The notes under the pieces: generated by a model
Seen by the model: the letters and a program-made list of their open reading frames with translations, nothing else
Database searches by the model: none
What the model was told of the DNA's origin: nothing
Shown here: in pieces, positions 25,891-35,971 of the stretch
Numbering within the stretch: the first letter of the stretch is position 1
How the letters are laid out: each line of letters opens with the position of its first letter
Source: Clostridium chromiireducens
Lineage (GTDB): Bacteria; Bacillota; Clostridia; Clostridiales; Clostridiaceae
Length of the DNA stretch: 53,849 nucleotides
Direction of reading: 5' to 3'
Assembly: GCF_002029255.1 (NCBI RefSeq)
Contig: NZ_MZGT01000039.1
Coordinates: 1-53,849, forward strand
Program-made: the position numbers and the translations under genes

Positions 25891-26932
25891 TGAATATATA
25901 AATGCTTATGATGAATATATAATAACGCTAGATAGCAACGAGATCTATTTAGAAATGGATAAAAATATTCTTATGAAAATGAAGTCATGCTTAACAAACA
26001 TAGAACTTCATAAATATCCCACTAATGAACTTAAGATAATAAAAGAGCTATATGCAAAATATGCGAACACAGAAGGTAAAAATATTATTGTAGGAAATGG
26101 ATCAGACGAAGTGCTAGAACTTGTCATTAGTAAAGAGATTAGACATGGCAAGAAGGCATTGAGTTTGGGACCTGACTTTGTAATGTATAATTTTTTTGTT
26201 TCTAGATCTGGTGGTGAACTTAAAACTTACGATATAGATAAATCAATGAGCTTTAAAGTACAAGAATTTATTGAACTTGGGAAAAAGGAATGTGTAGATT
26301 TAATTGTTTTTTCGAATCCCAATAATCCTACTGGAATTGCTATTGATGTAGAAGATATTATCGCTATATTAGAAGCGTTTCAAGATATAAAAGTTGTTGT
26401 TGATGAAGCTTACTATGAGTTTTATGGAAAATCAATGATTCCTTACATAAGCAAATACAAGAATTTGATTGTAACAAGAACCCTTTCAAAGGCATGGGGG
26501 CTTGCCTCACTAAGAGTTGGTTTTTTAATAACTCATGAAGATAATATACCTGAATTATTAAACTATAAGGTGCCATATTCAATAAGCTCTTTCTCACAAA
26601 ATTTGGCTTCTATTGCTTTGAGATATCCAGAAAATGTTGTGAATAATGCAAAACAGGTAATAGAGCAAAGAGAAGAGTTGTATAAAAGCCTTAAAGAGAT
26701 TGAAAAAAATGCCGCGATGAAAATAGAATTTTATCCATCCAAAGGTAATTTTATATATGGAAGAACACCACATAAGGAAGCTTTAATAAAGGGGCTTGAA
26801 AATAACGGTATTGTGATTAGAAATTTTAATGATGATACCTTTAGAATTACAGTTGGATCTCCTATGCAGAATAGAAAAGTGGTAGATGGAATAAAGAAGA
26901 TATTTATATATCAACAAAGCATTGCCAACTAA
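25877..26932 (+). CDS. hisC: Histidinol-phosphate aminotransferase
   Basis: 351-aa PLP aminotransferase converting imidazole-acetol phosphate to histidinol phosphate. Seen: NGSDEVLEL, FSNPNNPTGIA, VVDEAYYEFYG, PLP lysine in TLSKAWGLASLRVG, and FRITVGSP with the substrate-binding Arg. Starts inside the hisD end (14-nt overlap), so translation is coupled. Confidence 0.93.
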   Translation: MGVYNEYINAYDEYIITLDSNEIYLEMDKNILMKMKSCLTNIELHKYPTNELKIIKELYAKYANTEGKNIIVGNGSDEVLELVISKEIRHGKKALSLGPDFVMYNFFVSRSGGELKTYDIDKSMSFKVQEFIELGKKECVDLIVFSNPNNPTGIAIDVEDIIAILEAFQDIKVVVDEAYYEFYGKSMIPYISKYKNLIVTRTLSKAWGLASLRVGFLITHEDNIPELLNYKVPYSISSFSQNLASIALRYPENVVNNAKQVIEQREELYKSLKEIEKNAAMKIEFYPSKGNFIYGRTPHKEALIKGLENNGIVIRNFNDDTFRITVGSPMQNRKVVDGIKKIFIYQQSIAN

Positions 26933-26998
26933 TAGAAGAAGTTTATTATATTATTAAATTATTATTAAGCTGCACAGCAGTTATAAGAGGGGGCTAAT

Positions 26999-27586
26999 AT
27001 GTTAGATAGATGCTCAAAAAGAGAGAGAATAACTAAAGAAACTAGTATAAATTTAGAACTTAACTTAGATGGAACTGGAAAGAGCGAAATAAGTACAGGG
27101 ATTGGTTTTTTTGATCATATGTTAAACTTGTTTGCCTTTAACGGTAAAGTAGATTTAAATGTAATTGCTAAAGGAGACATAGAGGTTTGTGATCACCACA
27201 CAATTGAGGATATTGGAATAACTCTTGGTGAGGCATTCAAAGAAGCTATTGGGGATAAGTCAGGAATAAATAGATATGGAACATTTTATGTGCCTATGGA
27301 TGAAACTTTAGCATTAGTATCTCTGGATATAAGTAACAGGCCTTTCGTGGTTTTTGATTGTGAATTCAAGAGAGAAAAAGTAGGGGAAATGTCTACTGAA
27401 ATGGTAATTGAATTTTTTAGAGCATTTGCTTTTAATGCTGGTATAACACTTCATTTAAAGATATTGTATGGAGAAAATGATCATCATAAAATAGAAGCTC
27501 TATTTAAAGCTTTTGGAAGAGCTATTAAAGAAGCTAAATTTAGAAGCGCTGAAAATGGAGTTCCATCCACAAAAGGCAGCTTATAG
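26999..27586 (+). CDS. hisB: Imidazoleglycerol-phosphate dehydratase
   Basis: 195-aa Mn-dependent dehydratase. Both metal motifs are seen: [10 protein letters not shown] and [15 protein letters not shown], plus GIGFFDHML. Single-function form without the histidinol-phosphatase domain of E. coli HisB, so that step needs a separate enzyme not found in this window. AGAGGGGG ribosome site. Confidence 0.95.
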   Translation: MLDRCSKRERITKETSINLELNLDGTGKSEISTGIGFFDHMLNLFAFNGKVDLNVIAKGDIEVCDHHTIEDIGITLGEAFKEAIGDKSGINRYGTFYVPMDETLALVSLDISNRPFVVFDCEFKREKVGEMSTEMVIEFFRAFAFNAGITLHLKILYGENDHHKIEALFKAFGRAIKEAKFRSAENGVPSTKGSL

Positions 27587-27613
27587 AAAATAACTTATGA
27601 AAGGGGTGCTCTA

Positions 27614-28234
27614 ATGATAGTTATAATAGATTATGGTATGGGTAATTTAAAAAGTGTAAAGAATGCACTAGATTTTCTTGGACTTGAAAGCAAAATATCA
27701 TCTGAATTAGAAGATATAAAAAGCTCAAAGGCATTAATATTACCAGGAGTTGGTGCTTTTCCTGATGCTATGGATACTATTGAAAAATTGTCTTTAGATA
27801 AAGTAATAAAGGAAGAAGTTAATAAGAATAAGCCTCTTCTTGGAATATGTCTTGGTATGCAGCTGTTATTTGAAAGTGGTTTTGAAGGTATCGAGAGAAA
27901 TGGCCTTGGATTATTAAAAGGCAATATAGTTAAAATGAAAGATGATAAGGAAAATAACATTAAAATTCCTCATATTGGGTGGAATGATTTGATATATAAT
28001 AGAAAAGATGAACTGTTTAATAATATAGAAGAGGGCAAGTTTGTTTATTATGTACATTCTTATTTTGCACAAAACTATAATAATGAAGATTTAGTGGCTT
28101 ATAGTGAGTATGGAGAAAATAAAATTCCGGGTGTGGTTAGGTGTAATAATATTATGGGGGCTCAATTTCACCCAGAGAAAAGTGGTACTGTAGGGTTAGC
28201 CATTTTAAAAAATTTTGGGGAGTTGATTAAATGA
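27614..28234 (+). CDS. hisH: Imidazole glycerol phosphate synthase, glutaminase subunit
   Basis: 206-aa class I glutamine amidotransferase supplying ammonia to HisF. Nucleophile Cys in LGICLGMQLLF, His and Glu in QFHPEKSG, and the oxyanion-strand PGVGAFP. Stop overlaps the hisA start by 4 nt (ATGA). Confidence 0.95.
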   Translation: MIVIIDYGMGNLKSVKNALDFLGLESKISSELEDIKSSKALILPGVGAFPDAMDTIEKLSLDKVIKEEVNKNKPLLGICLGMQLLFESGFEGIERNGLGLLKGNIVKMKDDKENNIKIPHIGWNDLIYNRKDELFNNIEEGKFVYYVHSYFAQNYNNEDLVAYSEYGENKIPGVVRCNNIMGAQFHPEKSGTVGLAILKNFGELIK

Positions 28235-28953
28235 TAATTTTACCAGCGATTGATATAATTGATGGCAAGCCAGTGAGATTGTATCAAGGAGATTATAATA
28301 AGAAAGAGATAGTTGCCGAGGATGTATTTCAAACAGCAAAATCATTTGAAGATATGGGTGCGGAATATGTGCACTTAGTTGATTTAGATGGTGCAAAAAG
28401 TGGCAGTAACGAAAATCATGAATTGGTAATAAAAATTGCTAAAGAACTTAAAATTCCTGTGGAATTAGGTGGAGGAATAAGATCTTTTGAAACTATTAAA
28501 TATTTATTGGATAATGGAGTATCAAGAGTAATCCTTGGAACAATTGCGATGGAAGATGAGGAGCTATTAAAAAAAGCAATAGAAACATACGGTGATAAAA
28601 TTGCTGTTGGAATAGATTGTAAAGATGGTAAAGTATATGGAAGAGGCTGGCTAGCTGGCAGTGATTTAGACTACATAGATTTTGCACAAAAAATGGAGAG
28701 TCTTGGTGTTAAGAATATTATTGTGACAGATATAAGTAAAGATGGAACTTTAGAGGGACCTAATGTTGAAATGCTTAGAAAATTAAAAGAGACAGTAAGC
28801 ATAGATATCACAGCTTCAGGTGGAATTAAAGATATTGAAAATATTAAGGAATTAATTGATATAGATTTGTATGGGGCAATAACTGGTAAAGCAATATATG
28901 CTAAAACATTATCTTTAGAAGAAGCAATAGAAATTTCTAAAGAAGGGAGATAG
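28231..28953 (+). CDS. hisA: ProFAR isomerase
   Basis: 240-aa (beta/alpha)8 barrel isomerising 5'-ProFAR to PRFAR. General base Asp in [13 protein letters not shown] and general acid Asp in [14 protein letters not shown], phosphate motifs VELGGGIR and ITASGGI. Overlaps hisH by 4 nt and lies 4 nt before hisF. Confidence 0.95.
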   Translation: MIILPAIDIIDGKPVRLYQGDYNKKEIVAEDVFQTAKSFEDMGAEYVHLVDLDGAKSGSNENHELVIKIAKELKIPVELGGGIRSFETIKYLLDNGVSRVILGTIAMEDEELLKKAIETYGDKIAVGIDCKDGKVYGRGWLAGSDLDYIDFAQKMESLGVKNIIVTDISKDGTLEGPNVEMLRKLKETVSIDITASGGIKDIENIKELIDIDLYGAITGKAIYAKTLSLEEAIEISKEGR

Positions 28954-28957
28954 GATC

Positions 28958-29719
28958 ATGCATACAAAAAGAATTATTCCGTGTCTTGACGTAAAAGAAG
29001 GAAGAGTTGTTAAAGGAATTAACTTTGAAGGTTTAGTAGATGTGGGTGATCCGGTTGCACTTGCGGAACATTATAATAAGCAGGGAGCAGATGAACTTGT
29101 TTTTTTGGATATAACTGCAACCCATGAAAAGCGGGGGATAATGGAAAAGGTTGTACAAAGTGTAGCTGAGAAGATCTTTATTCCTTTTACAGTAGGTGGA
29201 GGACTTCAAACTGTAGATGATATAAAATCAATACTTAGAGCAGGTGCAGATAAGATAAGTTTAAATTCAGCAGCCGTTAGAAATAAAAACCTTATAAAAG
29301 AAGGTGCGTTTTATTTTGGCAGTCAATGTATAGTGCTAGCTGCTGACGCAAAGAAGAGAGCAGATAATACAGGATGGAATGTTGTTATAAATGGAGGACG
29401 AATAGATACAGGAATTGATTTGTTAAAATGGATTGAAGAAGCAACGCAGCTTGGTGCTGGAGAAATACTTTTAACTTCTATGGATGCAGATGGGACTAAA
29501 AAAGGATTTGATTTAGAATTAACAAAAGCAGTAAGTGATATAACTAATGTTCCAGTAATTGCATCTGGTGGATGTGGATGTCTAGAAGATTTTTATGATG
29601 TATTTAAGAACAATGTAGCAGATGCAGCTCTTGCAGCTTCACTTTTTCACTATGGAGAGCTAACTGTTGATGAAGTGAAAAAATACTTAAATGATAGGAA
29701 TATTCCAGTTCGTATTTAA
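28958..29719 (+). CDS. hisF: Imidazole glycerol phosphate synthase, cyclase subunit
   Basis: 253-aa barrel paralogous to HisA that uses ammonia from HisH to make imidazole glycerol phosphate and AICAR. Catalytic Asp in [14 protein letters not shown] and Asp in VLAADAK; phosphate sites FTVGGGL and VIASGGCG. Both active Asp residues are intact. AGGGAGAT-type ribosome site at the end of hisA. Confidence 0.95.
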   Translation: MHTKRIIPCLDVKEGRVVKGINFEGLVDVGDPVALAEHYNKQGADELVFLDITATHEKRGIMEKVVQSVAEKIFIPFTVGGGLQTVDDIKSILRAGADKISLNSAAVRNKNLIKEGAFYFGSQCIVLAADAKKRADNTGWNVVINGGRIDTGIDLLKWIEEATQLGAGEILLTSMDADGTKKGFDLELTKAVSDITNVPVIASGGCGCLEDFYDVFKNNVADAALAASLFHYGELTVDEVKKYLNDRNIPVRI

Positions 29720-29791
29720 ATAGAAAAATGATATGTTAATTTAAGTTATAATACATCTTATATTGCTAGAGTCTTGGAAGGAGAACTTTAT

Positions 29792-30121
29792 ATGGAAATT
29801 TGCAAAAGAGTAGAGCAAGTTGATTTTGAAAAAGGTAATGGACTAGTTCCAGCTATAGTTCAAGATTACAAAACTAAAGAGGTTTTAATGCTTGCTTATA
29901 TGTCAAAAGAAAGTTTGAGTAAAACATTAGAAAAAAACACTACTTGGTTTTACAGCAGAAGCAGAGATCAACTTTGGAATAAGGGGGCAACTTCTGGACA
30001 CTTTCAGTATGTTAAGGAAATAAAAGTAGATTGTGATAATGATACTATTTTAATTTTGGTTGAACAGATAGGTGCAGCATGTCATACAGGAAATATGAGC
30101 TGTTTCTACAGAGATTTATAA
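29792..30121 (+). CDS. hisI: Phosphoribosyl-AMP cyclohydrolase
   Basis: 109-aa zinc enzyme opening the adenine ring of PR-AMP. The ATG at 29792 is chosen because GGAAGGAG (29776-29783) precedes it; an upstream TTG overlaps that site. Seen: [33 protein letters not shown], metal-binding VDCDNDT and [12 protein letters not shown]. Separate from hisE, unlike the fused form of enterics. Confidence 0.95.
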   Translation: MEICKRVEQVDFEKGNGLVPAIVQDYKTKEVLMLAYMSKESLSKTLEKNTTWFYSRSRDQLWNKGATSGHFQYVKEIKVDCDNDTILILVEQIGAACHTGNMSCFYRDL

Positions 30122-30152
30122 TATATCAGCTGAGGAGCTTGGAGGATTGAAT

Positions 30153-30479
30153 ATGAATGAAAATATAAGTGCTTTGTATAATACAATACTAAAGAGAAAA
30201 ATTGAAGGTGGGGAAGGTTCTTATACAAATTATCTTTTTGAAAAAGGTACTAATAAGATATTAAAAAAAGTTGGAGAGGAATGTACGGAAGTTATAATAA
30301 GCTGTAAAGAAGATAATAAAGAAGAACAAATAAACGAGATTTGTGATCTTACTTATCATTTGTTAGTATTAATGGCCCAAATGAATATATCAGTAGAGGA
30401 AGTATCATCAGAGCTAGAAAAGAGAAGAAATAAAATAAATAATTTTAAAGGTGAAAGAAAACCTATAACAGAAGTATAA
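30153..30479 (+). CDS. hisE: Phosphoribosyl-ATP pyrophosphatase
   Basis: 108-aa MazG-like helical protein that hydrolyses PR-ATP. ATG at 30153, 6 nt after GGAGGA. Seen: SYTNYLFEKGTNKILKKVGE and EECTEVIISCK with the metal-binding Glu residues, then EICDLTYHLLVLM. Last gene of the operon, followed by a terminator. Confidence 0.94.
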   Translation: MNENISALYNTILKRKIEGGEGSYTNYLFEKGTNKILKKVGEECTEVIISCKEDNKEEQINEICDLTYHLLVLMAQMNISVEEVSSELEKRRNKINNFKGERKPITEV

Positions 30480-30532
30480 TAAGTTTAAGTATATAATATA
30501 GTGGTGAAGAAATTATTTCGCAACATTGTGCA

Positions 30533-30666
30533 AAAAAGAAAACCTGTATTTTCATAATACAGGTTTTCGCATGTTCATTTGAGAAAGGGAAAACGAACAT
30601 GTTATATGGGTTTATAAACTTTACAGCGGTATGCTGAAAAGTGTATGGGCGTAATTAATACCTACT
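30533..30666 (-). ncRNA. Candidate small RNA, minus strand
   Basis: On the minus strand, TTGTTT (30700-30695), 16 nt and TATAAT (30678-30673) form a promoter. About 100 nt on, a 13-bp hairpin (30568-30556 with 30550-30538) ends in TTTTTT. In between are a small hairpin (CAGC/GCTG near 30640) and a CATGTTC/GAACATG hairpin (30570-30601) whose loop carries TTTTCCCTTTCTC. There is no gene on either strand here. The C-rich loop could pair with AAAGGGA-type ribosome sites. Expression not shown. Confidence 0.4.
30538..30568 (+). terminator. Bidirectional terminator after hisE
   Basis: GAAAACCTGTATT and AATACAGGTTTTC form a perfect 13-bp stem. On the plus strand the T's are within the stem; on the minus strand a T6 follows. 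The rest of the gap to 30971 beyond the candidate small RNA shows nothing I can name. Confidence 0.7.
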
Positions 30667-30971
30667 AATTTTATTATACAATAAACAGATAAAAAAACAA
30701 TAATTTTTTATAATACGACAAGCATTATAGTAAGAAAAGTATGTATTTTTTGGTGAAATCAAGAGAAAAATTTGATTTTATAAAATAATTATGCAAAATT
30801 TAAAAAGTTAATGTAAAAAATCTTTATAAAGATACATATATATTTAAGCGAATTATTTAAATAATAGAATTAGATATTGAGCAAAAAAATATTTGAGGCG
30901 TTTTTATGAACAAAAAGTAGTGTATACTATAATAAACATAAGAATAAAATATCGAGTATAGGAGAAAAATT

Positions 30972-31166
30972 ATGATTAAAATTTATAAAGAAGAATTACT
31001 AAAAAATACAATAGATTATGAAGAATACTCAGAAAATGTTTGTAAACTTACATTGGAAGAATTAAAAGAAGAGGGATTACTGCAGTGCGGTGGATGTTGT
31101 TTAAAAGGAGATAAGAAAAAGGATAAATGCACTAATTGCAAAAGCAAGAATAGCTGTAAAAAATAA
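30972..31166 (+). CDS. Small cysteine-rich protein (64 aa)
   Basis: ATG after AGGAGAAAAATT. The second half has seven Cys (QCGGCC, then KCTNCKSKNSC) among lysines, a pattern that could bind zinc or iron. The N-terminal half is acidic and helical. I do not recognise the family. Monocistronic by position. Confidence 0.6.
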   Translation: MIKIYKEELLKNTIDYEEYSENVCKLTLEELKEEGLLQCGGCCLKGDKKKDKCTNCKSKNSCKK

Positions 31167-31296
31167 TCTTCTTAAACTTAGATAATAAATTTAATATTAA
31201 AATCTTAAATATATTGTAGATTTAAGGGAAGGAATAATATATAATAAATATGTTTATTATTTTGCAGTAAATTAAAAAGAGTTGGAGGGGCCATTT

Positions 31297-32118
31297 TTGG
31301 GAAGACCAAGTATTTTTAGTAGAGAATATGAAAAAAGAATGAAGAGAAGAAGAAGAAATATTATTATATTTTTTTTGGTTGTAGTATTAGCTATGTCTGG
31401 AATAGCGATTAAATTTGCATATAATCCTATAGATTATACAAACATAAAAAAGAATATACAAGCATGGATTGATAGTGATACTACTAATACTTCAGAAAAG
31501 ACTGAAGCGGAAAAAAAGGAAATAACTAATGATGATACTATAAATAAGGAACCAATAAAAGAAGAGCCGCAAAAGCCTGTAGAAGAATATATAAATGTTA
31601 CTCTAATTAGTGGAAATGCTGCAAAAGCTATTTATATAAATGATAGTAAAATTGGAAAGGCATTTAAAACTTTAGATACAACTGATAGCGGGGTAAGCTT
31701 TGATATTAGTCAATCTGGGAAGCAAATGATTGTAACAGATACTAATTCAATAATTACCTTATATAATGTAGATGACGGTACTAGTAGAGTAGTATCTAAA
31801 GATCAATATATTTCTACTAGTGGTAGTGTTTTTACAAAAGAAGCAACATTGAAAGCGCAACCAGAATATTTATGGAATTTTAGCCCTAAATTTGTTAATG
31901 AAGATAAGATAATATTTGTGACCAATAGACCTTATTTTGGGAAATCAGCAACGAAGCAATATCTATGGATAACAGATGTGAAAACAAATGAAGATAAAAT
32001 ACTATGGGAATTAGCTGGAGTAAGCATACAAATTGGAGAAAAAGAAGAAAAAGGAATAAAAGTTACAGTTGATGGCAAGATATATTATATAGATGTAAAT
32101 GGAAATTATATTCAATAA
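31297..32118 (+). CDS. Single-pass membrane protein with beta-propeller-like outer domain
   Basis: 273 aa from the TTG at 31297, placed 6 nt after GGAGGGG; an earlier TTG overlaps that site. An Arg/Lys-rich start (RMKRRRRN) then one membrane span (about 21-42), a charged linker with Thr/Glu/Lys, and an extracellular domain of repeated strand motifs ([36 protein letters not shown]) like WD40/PD40 blades. Only two or three blades fit, so the fold is uncertain. Function unknown; lies before tig but has its own promoter region. Confidence 0.65.
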   Translation: MGRPSIFSREYEKRMKRRRRNIIIFFLVVVLAMSGIAIKFAYNPIDYTNIKKNIQAWIDSDTTNTSEKTEAEKKEITNDDTINKEPIKEEPQKPVEEYINVTLISGNAAKAIYINDSKIGKAFKTLDTTDSGVSFDISQSGKQMIVTDTNSIITLYNVDDGTSRVVSKDQYISTSGSVFTKEATLKAQPEYLWNFSPKFVNEDKIIFVTNRPYFGKSATKQYLWITDVKTNEDKILWELAGVSIQIGEKEEKGIKVTVDGKIYYIDVNGNYIQ

Positions 32119-32138
32119 AGATAATATTAATAAATTAT

Positions 32139-32168
32139 TTGATAAGATTTAAGGGTTTATGGTATAAT
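32139..32168 (+). promoter_or_regulatory. Sigma-A promoter of tig
   Basis: TTGATA (32139-32144), 18 nt, TATAAT (32163-32168), 45 bp before the trigger factor start. Confidence 0.65.
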
Positions 32169-32213
32169 GACTTAGTTAAATTAGATGCACACTATTTAGG
32201 AGGAAAGAATAAA

Positions 32214-33497
32214 ATGAAAGCTAAAGTGGAAAAGATAGAAACAAATGTGATTAAATTAGAAATAAGGGTTGAAGCTGAAAAATTTGATGCGGCATTAACT
32301 AAAGCTTATAATAAGAATAAGAGCAAATATAACATACCAGGATTTAGAAAAGGAAAAGTTCCAATGGCAATGGTTAAGAAATTCTACGGAGTAGAAGTTT
32401 TTTATGATGATGCTGTTAACTTTGCAATTGAAGAATCATATTCTGCAGCATTAAATGATGAAAATATTAGACCAGTAGATTATCCACAAATTGATGTTGT
32501 TGAATTAGGAGAAGGTAAAGAACTAGTTTATACTGCAACAGTTAGTACTTATCCAGAAGTGGAATTAGGAGAATATAAAGGTTTAGATATAAAGAAACCT
32601 AAATACGAAGTAGAAGATAGTGAAATAGATAAGCAAATCAAAGAAATGCAAGAAAAGAATGCTAGAGTAGAAGTTAAAAAAGAAGGAAACGTTGAAAAAG
32701 GCGATATAGCTGTTATAGATTTTAAAGGATACATAGATGGTGTTGCTTTTGAAGGTGGAGAAGGAACTGATTATTCTTTAGAAATAGGTTCAGGTACTTT
32801 TATAGATAACTTCGAAGAGCAATTAATCGGATTAGCTATAGGAGATAAAAAAGAAGTTAACGTTGCTTTCCCTGAAAGCTATGGTAAAGAAGAATTAAAT
32901 GGAAAACCTGCAATGTTTGAAGTTGAAATTAAATCAATTAAAGTTAAAGAATTACCAGAATTAGATGATGAATTCGCTAAAGATGTAGCTGCAGTTGATA
33001 CATTTGCAGAATTAAAAGAAAATCTTAAAAACACATTAGAAAAGAACAACGATGAAAAGGCTGAAAGAGAATTTGAAGAAGCTGTTATTACATCAGTAAT
33101 CGAAACTTCAAAAATGGATATTCCTGAAGTAATGGTAGATAAAGAAATTGATTCTATGATGCAAGATCTTGAACAAAGATTAAAATATCAAGGTTTAAGC
33201 CTAGATCAATACATGGAATTCACAGGAAATACAACTGAAAAAATGAGAGAGTTCATGAAAGAAAATGCAGAAAGAAAAGTTAAAGCTGATCTAGTTCTTG
33301 AAGCAATTGCTAAGGCAGAAGATGTTAAAGCTACTGAAGAAGAATTAAATGCAAGAGCTCTTGAATTAGGAAAAATATATGGACCTAAGGACCCAGAAAA
33401 AATGGCTAAAATATTAGTTAAGTCTCAAAAGAATATGATTGAAAAAGATATAGTATTAGAAAATACTCTTAAATTTATAAAAGAAAATTGCAAATAA
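32214..33497 (+). CDS. tig: Trigger factor
   Basis: 427-aa ribosome-associated chaperone and prolyl isomerase. ATG at 32214 follows AGGAGGA; the frame is open further upstream but without conservation. Ribosome-binding signature in [18 protein letters not shown] (near residue 42), FKBP-type domain from about 155 ([22 protein letters not shown]), C-terminal helical chaperone domain. Followed by clpP, clpX and lon genes, the usual clostridial order. Confidence 0.96.
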   Translation: MKAKVEKIETNVIKLEIRVEAEKFDAALTKAYNKNKSKYNIPGFRKGKVPMAMVKKFYGVEVFYDDAVNFAIEESYSAALNDENIRPVDYPQIDVVELGEGKELVYTATVSTYPEVELGEYKGLDIKKPKYEVEDSEIDKQIKEMQEKNARVEVKKEGNVEKGDIAVIDFKGYIDGVAFEGGEGTDYSLEIGSGTFIDNFEEQLIGLAIGDKKEVNVAFPESYGKEELNGKPAMFEVEIKSIKVKELPELDDEFAKDVAAVDTFAELKENLKNTLEKNNDEKAEREFEEAVITSVIETSKMDIPEVMVDKEIDSMMQDLEQRLKYQGLSLDQYMEFTGNTTEKMREFMKENAERKVKADLVLEAIAKAEDVKATEEELNARALELGKIYGPKDPEKMAKILVKSQKNMIEKDIVLENTLKFIKENCK

Positions 33498-33537
33498 TTT
33501 TTTTTGAGATATAATATAAAATAAGTATATGAATTAT

Positions 33538-33570
33538 AATTGCCAGAAATAAAATTTTCTGGCAATTTAT
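33538..33570 (+). terminator. Rho-independent terminator
   Basis: ATTGCCAGAAA pairs with TTTTCTGGCAAT, then TTTATT. Separates tig from clpP. Confidence 0.7.
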
Positions 33571-33651
33571 TCAAATAATAATTAACAAACTAATAAAAAA
33601 TATATATAATTAAAATTAGGGAAAAGTATAAAGAGTAGAAGGAGGATTTAC

Positions 33652-34251
33652 ATGGCACTAATACCAATGGTCGTAGAACAAACAAGTAGAGGAGAACGCT
33701 CCTATGATATATTTTCTAGATTATTAAAAGAAAGAATAATCATGTTAAGTGGTGAAGTTAATGATGATAGCGCTAATTTAATAGTAGCACAATTAATATT
33801 CTTAGAAAGTGAAGATCCAGATAAAGATATTTATTTATATATAAATAGTCCAGGAGGATCAATAACAGCAGGAAATGCAATTTATGATACTATGCAGTAT
33901 ATAAAGTGTGATGTGTCAACAATATGCATAGGAATGGCTGCTTCTATGGGAGCATTTTTACTTTCATCTGGAGCTAAAGGAAAAAGATTTGCACTTCCAA
34001 ATGCTGAAGTTATGATACATCAACCATTAGGTGGATTCCAAGGTCAAGCAACAGATTTTGAAATACACGCAAAGAGAATATTAAAGATGAAAGAATCTTT
34101 AAATAAAATTTTGAGTGAGAATACAGGTAAGCCTTTAGAAACTATTAAGGCAGATGTTGAAAGAGATAATTTCATGACTGCAGAAGAAGCTAAAGCTTAT
34201 GGATTAATAGATGACGTAATAACTACACATAAAATAGGAAAAGATAAATAA
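33652..34251 (+). CDS. clpP: ATP-dependent Clp protease proteolytic subunit
   Basis: 199-aa serine protease. Triad Ser98 (GMAASMG), His123 (MIHQPLGG) and Asp171 (ERDNFM); YINSPGGSI strand present. Forms a tetradecamer that degrades proteins handed over by ClpX or ClpC. GAAGGAGG ribosome site. clpX follows after 39 bp, probably one operon. I looked for CtsR and CIRCE sites upstream and saw none. Confidence 0.97.
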   Translation: MALIPMVVEQTSRGERSYDIFSRLLKERIIMLSGEVNDDSANLIVAQLIFLESEDPDKDIYLYINSPGGSITAGNAIYDTMQYIKCDVSTICIGMAASMGAFLLSSGAKGKRFALPNAEVMIHQPLGGFQGQATDFEIHAKRILKMKESLNKILSENTGKPLETIKADVERDNFMTAEEAKAYGLIDDVITTHKIGKDK

Positions 34252-34290
34252 GAAAATAGTTTTATTTATACGTTTAAGTGAGGTGAGTAT

Positions 34291-35580
34291 ATGGCTAAAT
34301 ACGATGAAAAGAAACAGTTAAAGTGTTCTTTCTGTGGTAAAACTCAAGAACAAGTAAAAAGATTAATTGCTGGTCCAGGAGTATATATCTGTGATGAATG
34401 TATTGACTTATGTTCTGAAATTATTGCAGATGAATTTCAAGAAACTGTTGACTTTGATCCTAAGAGTGTCCCAAAACCAAATGAGATTAAAGAGTATTTA
34501 GATTCTTATGTTATTGGGCAAGAAAGAGCAAAAAAATCTTTAGCAGTAGCAGTTTATAATCATTATAAAAGAATAAATACTAATAAAGAAGATATAGATG
34601 TTGAATTATCAAAGAGTAATATATTATTATTAGGACCAACAGGTTCAGGTAAAACATTACTTGCTCAAACTTTAGCAAGATTTCTAAATGTACCTTTTGC
34701 AATAGCTGATGCAACAACATTGACTGAAGCAGGGTATGTTGGAGAAGACGTTGAAAATATTCTTCTAAAGCTAATACAAAATGCAGATTATGATGTTGAG
34801 AAGGCTGAAAGAGGAATAATATATATTGATGAAATAGATAAGATTGCAAGAAAATCTGAAAATCCATCTATTACTCGTGATGTGTCTGGAGAAGGTGTTC
34901 AGCAAGCACTTCTAAAAATATTAGAAGGAACTGTTGCATCAGTTCCACCTCAAGGTGGTAGAAAACATCCACATCAAGAATTCATACAAATAAATACTTC
35001 AAATATATTATTTATTTGTGGTGGAGCTTTTGATGGTGTTGATAAGATAATAGAAAATAGAACAAGAAAAAGCTCAATGGGATTTGGCGCAGAAATTCAA
35101 GCTAAGAATGAAAAAGATGTTGGAAGCTTACTTAAGGAAATTATGCCTGCCGACTTATTAAAGTTTGGTTTAATTCCTGAGTTTGTTGGAAGACTTCCAA
35201 TACTTGTTACATTAGAGTCTTTAGATAGAGATGCATTAATTCAAATTTTAACTAAACCTAAAAATGCTCTTGTAAAACAATATAAGAAGCTATTTGAATT
35301 AGATGATGTTAAATTAGACTTCGATGAAAAATCTTTAAATGCTATTGCAGATGAAGCTATAAGTAGGCAAACAGGTGCAAGAGGATTAAGAGCTATAATT
35401 GAAGATATAATGAATGAAGTTATGTATGAAATACCTTCGGATAATAGAATTACAAAGGTAACAATAACTGAAGATGCGATTAAAGATAAGAAAGAACCTA
35501 AGATTGAAAGAGTAGAAGAGGGAAAAATTAGACCTACGTTAGTAAAAGCTAGGGCTAAAAAAGACATCGAATCTGCTTAG
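34291..35580 (+). CDS. clpX: ATP-dependent Clp protease ATP-binding subunit
   Basis: 429-aa AAA+ unfoldase. N-terminal C4 zinc domain (C12, C15, C34, C37), Walker A GPTGSGKT at 115-122, Walker [11 protein letters not shown], pore and IGF-type loop ([10 protein letters not shown] region), sensor-2 GARGLRAI. Recognises tagged substrates and feeds ClpP. Ends at a strong terminator. Confidence 0.97.
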   Translation: MAKYDEKKQLKCSFCGKTQEQVKRLIAGPGVYICDECIDLCSEIIADEFQETVDFDPKSVPKPNEIKEYLDSYVIGQERAKKSLAVAVYNHYKRINTNKEDIDVELSKSNILLLGPTGSGKTLLAQTLARFLNVPFAIADATTLTEAGYVGEDVENILLKLIQNADYDVEKAERGIIYIDEIDKIARKSENPSITRDVSGEGVQQALLKILEGTVASVPPQGGRKHPHQEFIQINTSNILFICGGAFDGVDKIIENRTRKSSMGFGAEIQAKNEKDVGSLLKEIMPADLLKFGLIPEFVGRLPILVTLESLDRDALIQILTKPKNALVKQYKKLFELDDVKLDFDEKSLNAIADEAISRQTGARGLRAIIEDIMNEVMYEIPSDNRITKVTITEDAIKDKKEPKIERVEEGKIRPTLVKARAKKDIESA

Positions 35581-35593
35581 AAAATAATATTAA

Positions 35594-35640
35594 AAAACAA
35601 GTTGGTATGCAATATTTAGTGTGTACCAACTTGTTTTTTT
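35594..35640 (+). terminator. Rho-independent terminator
   Basis: 14-bp stem 35594-35607 with 35624-35637, then T-run. Ends clpP-clpX. The following gap to 35971 is AT-rich and contains an orphan ribosome site at 35887-35894 but no gene. Confidence 0.8.
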
Positions 35641-35971
35641 GATTGTCGTGATTAGTTTGAAAATATAGCTAGGTATAAGAATTGATAAATAAGGAACAAA
35701 TTCATGAGTATTTATAGACGAGCGAAAATTATAAACTCTTTATAGAGGTATAGAAGGTTTAGAGTTGAGGATAATATATAATTGCGATATTATTTTTAAA
35801 TATAATAAAAAAGTTATTTTTAATTATATTTATAAAATAAGAATATATTTGTAATATTAAGCAAATAATACTATTAATAAAAATAGAAGGAGGAAATATA
35901 TTTACTAAGATAGTATTAATTACTAGATGTTATAGTTTTTGTATTATTGATTGTAAATATATAAATAGGAT

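Noticed and set aside
26309..26320. TTCGAATCCC as a tRNA T-loop
   Set aside because: It is inside hisC and no cloverleaf can be drawn. I saw no tRNA or rRNA gene in the window.
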